This document shows, piece by piece, positions 48,701-60,700 of a stretch of 64,000 bases of DNA. Origin of the DNA: Albula goreensis (Eukaryota; Chordata; Actinopteri; Albuliformes; Albulidae); the NCBI GenBank assembly GCA_022829145.1, contig CM040741.1:57436547-57500546 (forward strand), given 5' to 3'. The translations under genes and the position numbers were made by a program. The notes under the pieces are model-generated. The model had not been told where the DNA came from. It was given only the letters and a program-made list of their open reading frames with translations, and made no database searches. Numbering within the stretch: the stretch's first letter is position 1; each line of letters starts with the position of its first letter.

Positions 48701-51700
48701 ACTTTAAAATGCATGAGTGCCACAGAATGGAATTTTAGAATATTTGAAATAGAAATATTTGTTATATGTCTATTTACAGTAAGATATATGAAAAAAAGAA
48801 AATGTATACTTTATAACTTTATATTTATAGCTGTAAGTAATGTCATTTTTGTTGTATGTGTCTGCTTCATTTAGCATTTAACTAAATGTGACAATTTATT
48901 CTTGAGCAGAATGGTAAGTTTCTTGTATTTCCACTGCAGAAATTCATCTTGTGACCTACATATCAGTGTGGGGGATAGAAAATAATTTTCCAAAAAATCA
49001 TAATTTTCAATGTGGTAAGAAAGATGTCTGTCTGGAGGCAGGTGCAAAAACACACATTAGGCCTCACATCACCATGGATATCTGGTGAATGCATCTCCAT
49101 GGATCCACTTGAATCAGAAGTATCTGTGCATTGTGTCAAGATGGTATTTCTAACGACAACATTTTGTATGAAGTGCCAGGTGGCTGCCTTGCATTTGATT
49201 TACATAACTGCAGCTGTTACATTCCCACAGTTCTGTTTTTAGTATTGGTAATGAGCAGATCTTTTGAGATTTCTCAAATGCAAAGATGAAATCATTATAA
49301 TCATGCATTGTCTTGCTGCTCAGCTAAAGGAAATACAGCTAAGTGTGACCATGAATGCCACAGTGTTCCAACTGTTAAACTGTTGTTTTAGGACAAGTTG
49401 TTGCTTAATGCTTTTAAAAAGAATTGAATGCATTAGGGCAAATTAATTGAATTCAGCTAGAGCATTAGGGCGGCAGAAATTGTTATAGTACACAGTTAAT
49501 GGTCCAGAAGGTGCCAGAAGTCATTAGCACAGTTGCAGTTGTGCTCTACTGAAGCACCCATTTTCCTATGCTGTGTGTTTTTCAATGTACAAGGTATGAG
49601 AAAATTAGTTGTGGGACAGTAAAGCTTAGGTTCACATTAACCAGGCTCTAGCAACAATGAAAGGGGGCGAAAAGAAAATGCACAGAGAGTTAATGAGCGA
49701 CCAGAGAACATTAGTCAAGATTAGAGGACACCACATCACAGCAGTGGAAAAACAGCTGCATTTGTGCTCTCTGCGGGTCCGGCAGGCAAAGAGCTAGCGG
49801 TGATGTCAGCCTGTCTTTAATGTTCAGTCAGAGGTGCCGTGTGGCGAGCATGCCAGCACAAGTTTGAACTGTACTCCCATGCTGTATTTCTGTGCTGTTA
49901 GTGGCGCCACACTGCCTGTTGCATTGTGGAGAGATATGCATGCCGTGTAGCACTGAGAGCTGTGCCAGGGGCTGCTGAGCAGTGCATGGGAATGTCTGGA
50001 GGGCAGCGCCAGCAAGCCCTGTAATCTCACTCCTGAAGGTCTCAGGACTTCTGTCTGGTAACATGGAGCTAGCAGTTTCTAGATTAACTTTGCCCTATGC
50101 TGATCATGGAGAGATTGCTCCGATTATGCAAATATTTAAGGACAAAATAATATCTGGACTATGTAGGCATATTGCAATTGTGTTAAATTATATAGGACGT
50201 AGATTTAATGTGAGATTCTCTTTCCATCTAAACCTGTGTCTGGATGTTGGTAGATAATAGAAAGGAACTTAGTACTACTCGTCTGTGGGGGAAAAACCCT
50301 GGGGCTGTTTGAATGTTATTTATTCCTCCTTAGATATCGAGAAACTATGCTGTTGCCAAGCCATTGTGTATTTATGACAAAAGAAATGCAGCAGGGCAGT
50401 ATTGTACATTTACACATGTGTGTGAGAAAGGAAAGTGCAGTTTTGGCTAAAGCCATTGGAATGTGCTACTCTTTGCCCCCTTCATGTAGGAATGTGTGGG
50501 ATGTGCTTCACTATTTCCAGAAAATTTGCTCTGATAGCTGTCCTAACTTTAATACATTATAAACAATTACCTACATTTCATCATCAGTAGTAATGTTAGT
50601 ATTGTCATTTATAATTATGGCATAGTTTAATTTTATTCATTTTCCTGATTTATTGGTTTATATGTGTGTAGCATACTCCAGAGTTCTGTGTTTACTGTTT
50701 ACTTAATTAACTTGCTTAGAAGTATAATATCAATATGTTACTCTGGAATCAATAAGCACATACAGATATGGAGATATCTAATCAAAACCTCATGCTAAAT
50801 TCTGATCTACAGCCTCCTTCTATGGTGACGGCTTTGTGCAGCTGAAGACGGTTGAGTCCTCCAGCCGCACCATACTACACATTCGGTTCCGCACCTCCAG
50901 CTCCAGTGGACTCCTCTTCCTGGCTGCAGGGCAGAATGACTACTGCCTTATGGAGCTACACTCCAGCCGTCTCCAGGTCAGTGCAAAGCAATGGCACCAC
51001 CTCAGAATCAGCTGAACCTGGGAGTGATTCCTGTCAGCAGCAGAGGTGCTCCTGAGAACTGTGGAATAAAGCACAAAGGAAAAATATTTTGATCAAACTT
51101 GAAGCTGCAGGAATACTAAGTGGAAAAAAACAACATGAGGTGCCATTAAAATCTAGAAACCTCCTTTATTATCTTCAGTTCTCTTTACACCACCATGTAC
51201 TGTGTTTATTTCAGTTTACACTTCAGTAAAAGTAATATGTTCTTTCTAAAATCCCTCACATAGATTATTTATGCACTGGTAACATTATATCATGAGAAGC
51301 AAAATTTATGAATTTGTCATAATCTAGGGAGGTCTGGAACTAGCTTTCCCATTTTATCCTTTTTCATGAATTCCATTTGAAAAATATTATTAAAAGTATT
51401 TGCATATATGAGTCTATATCAAAGAAGCTTGCCTCAGAAGGGAATAGCTGCAATATAAATATTATGCATGAACATACTTAATTTTTTTAAGATGGCCAAT
51501 TCTGTTTTTTAATGTTAAGTTGTTTCTCTCAATGTCTCTGTTCTTTTAAACCCTTTACTGCTATTTAGACACTTACTGTAATTTTTTAAAATTTGTATCT
51601 AATTCATCTAACACAAGCATTGCCCATATTATTTGAAGGCAAAGGCATAATGTCTCATAATTGCCGGGCCATTTTTTTGTATTTTTGCAATTACATTTAT

Positions 51701-54700
51701 GTGAAAAGAAATGTACATTAAGCTGTTCCTCTTGCATAATTTATTATCAATGAATATACATGCTTACTTGCACTTGCATGTTTACTTGAGTCTTAAGTTG
51801 AGTCCCTATTTAACTTACACTATGCTAAATTATGCAATAAATGATCTGCCTGGAAACCATTACATTCAGTTTTGAAATGCTTGAATTAAAAAAAGGATGT
51901 CCAACTTGATATGCCAACTTGAATCTGTTTTTAAATGTCATCTCACCAGTTGTTTTGGTGTTTCAAAATGAAAATGAAGCAGTGACCCCCATACTATTCT
52001 GTATGTATCTTTGGAGAAAATACACTTAAAATTATTTATACTTTTAACGCACATTTTCATAGTTTTGCTGCACTATTCAATATAATGGTCAATTAATCAA
52101 ATTTAAATGTACAAGTCTGTGCCAGCCTTGGCTATAATCCTTGCTATCCTTCTTATCCCCTTATTAAAAAGATCTGATCACCAACTGGCTAGACAAATTA
52201 TTTGTAGGGCTTTAAAATATGAGGCATGCTGAGAGAGAAAAGTAGGTGAATATATTTATTGCATGCAGACTTTTTGCTAAGGTCCTTTGTAAGGTTGTTT
52301 GATGCTGATATGTCTTATCGAATCAGTATACCAGAGCATCAGGACAGAGACAGCAATTCTCAAGACAGAGTTAGACTGGAGGCACTTAAACTCAGGAAAG
52401 GCTAAGGAACTGTTTGCTTGTGAGTTCAGAGTAGTTAATGGTAATAAATCTGTGTGATTCGAAGTGTCAGCAGGCCATGACGGGAAATATGTGAAATGAT
52501 GTTGCTTGCTAATAGAGCATACAGCTTACATTAATCCTATGCCTGAAACCTTGGGTCACAGAGTGGTTTTATCCTTTGGCTCCCTCGGGCTGCAGTCAAT
52601 TCAAATAAATCAGAAACACACTCATCCTACCCAGGTTTTTCTTTTTACTTAAATAGTGATTGTTTAACAGGTCTTGACAAGTTTGTCCTCAAAAGGCACA
52701 ATGCTGTAGTTTACAAAATAGCCAAAGGCAAAAACAAATTGAATAGCCTGTCCAAATTTATTTTACGGTTGGTTGATAAATATGTAAATAAGTAAACGTA
52801 AAAGAAGATCTAAAAAGGCACTTGATGAATCTGGTGTTGTAATATCTGAAAAGAAGATGTTGGCTTTCTCAAGGTAACTTTACCATCAATATGAGTTTCA
52901 TAGATTCAAGTTGAGCTTTTACATCATATTATGCATCATCTCTTATTTTTGGCCTTAAAATGTTGTCATGGAGGGACTAAAACTGACTGCCTCTTACTGA
53001 TTTGTCCTCCAGGTGAGGTTAGAGCTGGGGTCTGGAGAGCGCACACTTCGATCAGAGAAAGGAATTCCTCTGAATGACCTGGCCTGGCACTCAGTGGAGC
53101 TCCGACATGAGAACCTCAATGTCACGCTGACCGTGGACAAGCACTCCCACACCATCCTGAAGATGCCGGGGCCGGAAAGGGAGCTCAGCATCCTGGACGG
53201 TCTGTTCGTGGGTGGCACAGGAGGCCTCGACAAGCCCTATCTTGCCAACCACCCAGCAGGCTTCAGGGGCTGCATTGATGAGGTGCTCTTCAATCAGCAC
53301 AACCTCCTGTCTTCACTCAGGCCCTATTCCGGCTACAAAAATGTCTATGAAGTCTCTCTGGGCTGCAGCCCTCAGTTCATGGCGAGCGAGGACGACCCCA
53401 TCAGCTTCTTCAGCTCCAGAGCCTACATTTCCCTCCCATTCTGGAATGTGCAGCAGGAGGGAGTGTTTGAATGTGTGGTGCACACGTCAGCTGAAGAGGG
53501 GATTATCCTGTACAACTCTGCACGTCAAGGGGACTTTGTAGCCATGGAGATCCGTGAGGGCCTGTTAGTTGCGATTTTGGGAAAAGCTGGGACCAAGACA
53601 GAGCTTCGCTCCCTCACATTTATTAATGACCTGAAATGGCATACCATCAAGCTCTATTTCAGCCACAAGAGCCTGGAGCTGACTGTGGATGAAGAGATCG
53701 TGAAAACTAGCATCAGCTCTCGAGCCAGGTCTCTGCAATTGAGGGGATCCCTGTTTGTTGGGGGCATCGATGACAGTACCCGGACAGAAGTCAGAAAAAT
53801 GGGGCTCGTCTCTGTATCAGGTAAACGAGTTAGAGGAGGTTCTTTCAAAGGCTGTCTGAGAGACATTAAAGTCAATTCTTTAAAGATGGGCCTTCCCAAC
53901 ACAGTGGTAACTAAGGATATATCTGTGGGTTGTGAGCCTGAGAAAGAACCAGAACCTACCCCCACCCCAACAACTGCCCTCCGTGTGACCCCAACACCAC
54001 CAGTTCACATGTCCACACCCTCAAAGGTACTGGATAAGAAACGTGGACAAAACTTCCTCGTGCTTAAGGACCTTGTTGTTCCTGAAGGTGGAAGGGCACC
54101 TTTGGAGTCCAAGCACATAAAAGTTAACCTGGAATTTAAGAAACTGGGGATCCGCCAATCTCAGATTGTGTTCAAAATTGAGGAGCAGCCAGTGCATGGT
54201 CATTTAAGGCTGGATGTGGATCAGGACCAAGAGGAGAACACCTTCAGCATGCTGGATCTGTGGCACCAGAGGGTGATGTACATACATGGAGGCTCAGAGG
54301 ACCCACAGGACTTCTTCATGTTCTCTGTTTTTACCAGCAGTAAGAGGAAGTCCCTGCTTACCTGAAAGGAAATAAGCTTTACAGATACAACATCAGCATC
54401 ACACCAACTAATGATGCACCTGAATTAAGCCTTCCTGAGGGGAATCTTTTTGTAATGTTGGAGAGCTCCAAGAAGCGCTTGAGCACTGATGTCTTAAAAG
54501 CCATTGACATAGACAGTAACTATACCGACCTTGTATTCTCTGTACTAGGAAATCTAAACGCGGATGCTGGGTTTTTGGAAAATGAGGACAATCCTGGAAA
54601 AGCAGTCAGCACCTTCTCCCATACTGACCTGGAGAGAGGGAGAATCAGCTATGTCCACACTGGTGTCCGGAATTCCAGGATTGTGTTGCGAGTCAGCGAT

Positions 54701-57700
54701 GGAGACAAAGTGAGCAACACAGTGGTTCTGAGAATCATGGCTATCCCACTGGAGCATAGAATTGCCAACAACACAGGGGTAGAGGTCACACAGGGCGATG
54801 CAGCTTTAATAGGAACAGAGCAGTTGGCTGTTCAGACTAATGCAGTGAAGCAGGTGATTGAGGTCCGCTATGATGTCACTGAGCCTCCTCAGTTCGGGGA
54901 GCTGCAGAGGTTGCACTCCAGTGGGGAATGGAAGCCCACCAATGTGTTTTACCAGAGGCTGCTGGAGAAGGAGCGTCTGAGGTATCTCAGCACTTTCAAA
55001 GAGATCCAGAACAATAATGCCACTGACCACTTTATATGTAAGGTCAGCATTGGTACCATGGCCACAGATGAAGTAGTCTTTCCAATCACTGTGAAGTGGG
55101 TACATTATAAGGTAGTTCGAAATAAATTGGTAGAGGTGGACAGAGTGCGTAGGGTATTGCTGAGGTCTGAGCATCTGTATGCCATTGCCAAAGGGGTAAA
55201 AGTGACTGAAGATGAGCTTTTTTTCAGACTTCTGACTGTGCCGAAGAAAGGACACATTCTTCTGAACAATGAGGTGTTAAAGAAAAACTCGACATTTAGC
55301 CAAAAAGACATCTCAGATATGAAGGTTGAATATGAGCTTGTAGATAGGCCACGTGAAGACACGAGAGACATGTTCACTTTTCTGGTGTTTTCTAGACATT
55401 CTCAATCAGCAAGCTTTGACTTCCGGATTAGCATTAAGGCTGATGTCAACAGCATAATCTTAAAAAATAATGGACTGGCTATAATGGAAGGGGAGAGCAA
55501 GGTCATTACCAAAGAGAGGCTGTTTTCAGAAACACTAATCACCAAAACAATGTTCTACACCGTGACCAACAGCCCTAAGCATGGCAAGTTAAAACGCATA
55601 AACCTCTCCAGCTCCACCTCCAGCAATGATAATATCACGGTCTTCACCAATCAGGACATCCTGGAAGAAAGACTTATGTATGTACATGATGACAGTGAAA
55701 CCATGTACGACCAGTTCACGTTCATTGCCTCTACAAGTCAAGAAGCTCCATCTGCTCTGATTAAAGATGAGAGTGGTGCAGTGGAAGGAACTTTTAACAT
55801 CTCGATCCAGCTGGTCAATGATGAGAAGCCTGTGCGCGTTGTCGATAAGGTCTTCCACGTGGTCAGGGATGGACAGAGGCTGCTTACTCTGGAGGATCTT
55901 TGCTACCATGATGCCGACTCTGACTTCAATGATGGGCAGTTAGTCTACACCCGACGTGGCATCCCCATGGGGGAGCTCGTCCTGGTGAATGACACCTCCC
56001 ACAAGTTGTACCAGTTTCACCAGGAGGACCTGGAGAAGAAACGTGTGCTCTTTATCCATCGAGGGGTGAGCTTCGGCCGTTTTGTGCTGTTTGTATCAGA
56101 TGGGAAGCACTATGCATCAACACTGTTGGATGTAAATGCGCAGGATGCATACCTTAAGGTAGGCAACAATACGGGGCTGCTGGTCCAGAAGGGGAAGGAG
56201 AGAATGATCAGTTCCAGCAACTTCAGTGTGCTCACCAACATGGATGTCAGAGACGATTCAGAGGTCACCTACAAGCTGTATGTTCCTCCAAAGCATGGCG
56301 GGCTGTACCGCAACGACCTCATGGTGGACACTTTCACCCAGCATGACTTAAAGATGGGCCTCTTAGTCTATCGTCATGACGATAGCAGAAACTTGGCAGA
56401 CTTCTTCAACTTCACAGTGAGAGTTAAAGAGATGCGCCTGGATGCCAGCATAAACGCCAAGGTGTACTTAGAAAGTCACCAGCGGCCTCCCAAAGTCATT
56501 CATCGTGGCGCCCTCTTGGTTGAAGAAGGCAAGCCTGTGAAGATCACCAAAAGGCAGCTGGAGGTCAGTTTGTGCTTTGTATTCCTTTAGTCAAAACAAT
56601 CATGTGATCTGTTTCTCTCCTGCACAAAGTTAATTAGCTAAGCTTGGCATGAAACAAAACTGCTAAGATCTGGGAAATTGCTGAGAGACAATAAGTATGC
56701 ATGTTGCCACAGTTACCTGTAAGTCCATCACTTCTATGTCATATAGAGTGACTTGTTCAAGGAATTTAACTGTTTCAGCAGCAACTGAAAAAAAATCACA
56801 CATTGTTATAAATATAATGGATATTGTTTTCCAGAATTAATCTAACGAACAAATTGTGTCAAACTAATGGATAATTTTTGTTCGATTTCAGGTGACTCAT
56901 GAGGATAACTTACCATCAGAGATTGAGTTCACTGTAAAGGTCCCCCCCTCTCATGGTTACCTACGGAGCTTTGCAGAGGGCGAGGAACGCTACCTAGGGA
57001 CAGAGCAGACACCAATCCAGACCTTCTCCCAGAGAGACATCAATGAGGGAAACATTCAGTATGTTCAGGTTGGACCTGACCAGGTGAATGACACCTTCAT
57101 CTTGGATGCCACCAACGGGGTCATCGAGGTCAATGGCATCAGGATGTTAGTGGAGATCATTCCACAGCTCATACCGCTTCAGGTCTCCAATTTTACTGTG
57201 AAGGAGGGCTCCATGAAGGCCTTGACTGAAGAGCTGGTTAAAGTCTCCAATCAGCACTTTGCAGGCCTTGACTTCCAGTACTCTGTCTCAGAGCCTCCAC
57301 ACCACGGCCACATTGAGCATTCCCGCCTCCCAGGGGTACCCATAACCACTTTCACAAGGAAACAGGTAATAAAATCTATCATATACATTCATATATCATA
57401 TACTATCATATACATTCATAATAATCATCCACTCAGCATGTGGATGACTGCTTAACCAGTTTTAGGCTTAACATACAGTTTCAAATTTAAACTGCAGGAT
57501 GGCTGGATATACTCAACCACAAGCAGATTTGTTCCTTTAAATGTTTAATTATTTTGTTTTGATAAAACACTTCTATATGGTTTCAGAAACAGCAGTTTTT
57601 TTTTTTCTTTGTAGGTCGAACAAGAGTTCATTTACTACGTCCATGACAACAGTGAAACAGTGGCTGATAACTTCACCATCATTGCCAACGACACTGATCT

Positions 57701-60700
57701 ACGAAAACACAGCCTGCCACGGACGTTATTTGTCAACGTTACACCCGTTAATGACGAGTCTCCGGTTATAACAGCCAACAGGATCCTGACGGTGAGCTGT
57801 CCCAATTTAAACCCAGTCTAACTTCAGCGGGGGATATTCAGAGCGCTTTGGCACCACCACGGAATACTTTTACAGGCGGTAGCGCAATTGGCCAGCTGGC
57901 AGAGGTATCCAAAAAATGCCGAAGGGCCATGTCTGGGGTGCAGCCTAAAAACAGAGTAGCAGACACTTTGGCCCTCTGGCAGTCTGTTTGTTGGAAGTGG
58001 AGGGTTACAGAGGTAGGTAATCATGCAAATCAAGGTCAGTGGGGCCAGGTCCTTTTAAGTGAAGCTAACCAGTAAACTGGGGCCCATTAGGGATCTGTGC
58101 CAATGGCTGTCGCTCAGGCTGGCTAAGTGTGTAGCGCACTGGCCTACTTAAAACCCCCTGTCAGGCAGGAGCTTTTGGCCACAGAATAAAGAAGGTTGTG
58201 TGCCACTTGAGTGGAATGTAACTTGCTTTGAGTAGCTATGTTTGTAGGAGGTCCTGTGGTCTGAGCTTTCTTTTTATTACTGCAGAATCATGTTTAACTC
58301 TTAGAGTTTGCTGGTTTTTTTAAACATTCATTAGAAGGCATTTCACAGTTATCAAGAGGCAATGCAAATAGATTGTTACTAGGGTGTAATCTGCTGCACA
58401 TTCAAGAGGCAAATTGACTTGAATTTTAGTTTTAACAGAAATATAGGTAGTTTCAGACAAAATGCTGGATGTCAATTTCTTTGTCTCAGTTTTCAAGCTA
58501 TTGATTCTGCTTATCTCACAAAGGTTCTCAGTATTCTAAATTGTACCTTTTCTGTCAAGTCCCCAACATTTCTATGCAATTTGCATAATATCATGTTATC
58601 TTGAATTTAGCCATTATTGTGTTATTAAGAACTATGCAAATTTGTAAGGGAAAGAAATCGAATACAGTTGACAATGACCACCAAAATATAAAATACACAT
58701 ACAAACATAAAAATGATAATTTTGGGAAAATTAACATTTTAGTGTGGTTACTGACATTATTTTGTTTGATAATGTGCGATATACACCTTCAAAAACATTG
58801 TCTGGGTGTTCTGTCCCAACAAAAAAACATTTGCTATATATTCAATGTTACATCATAGTTCCTGTTCTGTAGTTTTATAAAAGCGCATGGCCAGTCAGCA
58901 GTGAAAGAACATCTAAATTAATGCAATTTGGTAGAGCATCATAATTAATGCTATATTTTGATTTCCATACATATTTTAGAATTAACACTCATCATTGATC
59001 CACAGCTCTGGGTCCACCTTGTAATGTACAATATGTCCACCAGATGGCTCACTGTATCTATATTCTAGCAATCAAAGGCAGATCTCCCAGTCATTGTTTC
59101 ACTTCATCTTTTATAGGAAGTGAGAATAAACATAAATTCTTATATAATTTCGAAATAATTTATAAATTCTATATACTCTGTATAATTTATAAATTCTGTT
59201 CAGTTCTATGTAAAATAAACTCAGCCTTGCTTGTGGATAAACTTATAGTATATTGTTGTTAGCTTCAGAGGGTGTTTCCCTCTGCACCTTCTCCACCCTC
59301 TGCATCTCCTTCTCAACTTCAGAAAACCATTTATTACACTGAGTTTAGCCTTGAAGCAAAACCAATACATGTGTCTCTTATAACACATTTTGCTGCTTCC
59401 CATGTTTGGGTATACTCTATGTATATACTCTATATAATTTATAATTCATAAATTCTTATATAATTCAGAACACCAACTTCCAGCATTAGGAAGACAGGAA
59501 CCTTATTTGAAAGAACTATTTTATGTTGTGGTTTTTTTTTTTACCTCATTAATAATAAACTGAAGGACAGTGAATTGTAAAATGGCTCTACAAGTACCTT
59601 TTTAAAGTCAGCATGATTCTTGCAGAAACAAATCAAGCTGTGTACTGGAGAAAACCTGTCCTGAGGTTTATCTCTTAGCACTGTTATGGATTGTTAGTAA
59701 TGAACCATTTATTCAGAGGATCAATCAAGATCCAATCTCAGGTGATTCTTGTGTATAATATTATAATAACATAAAGCATAATAAATTGTAAAGAATATAA
59801 TTATGAAACACCATTTAAAAAGTAATAATTACAGAGCCTCTTCATCTTCAAAACAGGCTCATTAACTTTGACAAGTCTGTCACCAAACACAAGTTAGCAA
59901 GACCTTTATACACCATTATTCAGAGGACAAACAGGATACAGTTACTTCCTGTAAATAATAATGGACTTATCTTACTTATCCACTGTCTGTGGAAGTAGGA
60001 ATTTTTGTCTTAAAATGGATGTTTCGTTATCTCTCTGGTGGGCTCCAGCATAGTGCTCTCCTGATTTGGAACACAGATTTTCTATGCATACATTATTTAT
60101 TACTTTAGCAGACCTACTTATCTTACATTTCTCCTGTCCTCCATTTCTACAACTCGATATTTTACATTTCGGTTTTAAGTACCTTTCTCAAGGGTACAGA
60201 AGTCGTGTTTAATTAAAGATGCAAACTTACAGTCTTGATTTTACTCCTTCCAATTCCTTCCTAGCTTCAGAAGACTACCATTGATGTTAAAAAGTGACAT
60301 GTACAGATCAACCAGCAGCAAGAAAAAAATGTTGGGAAAGCAAAGTGCAAGGTTTAGTGTGATGAATTTTACCTTGTCCTCCATTTGACTCTTTTCATGA
60401 TACCACTTTCTGAATTTATCATTGGCATGAAGAACGAGGAAAAAATATGTGAAGCAGAATCTTGTGGATTGGCTGTAGGCTTCCTGTTTGGAGTGGGGGG
60501 GATGATTGTAGCTGTGGGAGGATGACTCATGTTTGTTTGCAGCATAGCCTCCTCTGTGAAATGCTCTGATTCTCCTCCTCCCTGGGGAGTCCCCTCTCTA
60601 GGAGGGTCTGGAGTCTTTCAGGTGCTAATTGAAAAACAGTCCCCGAGGCCTCTCCCTCCCCACAGAGAGGCCACTTCCTGGGCTCTATAAACACTGCTGC

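Noticed and set aside
54335..54366. A tiny intron (GTAAGAGG ... AAAG) that would restore the frame of the CSPG4-like exon
   Set aside because: It would be about 30 bp, far below the vertebrate minimum, and would delete conserved repeat residues. A single-base change explains the data better.
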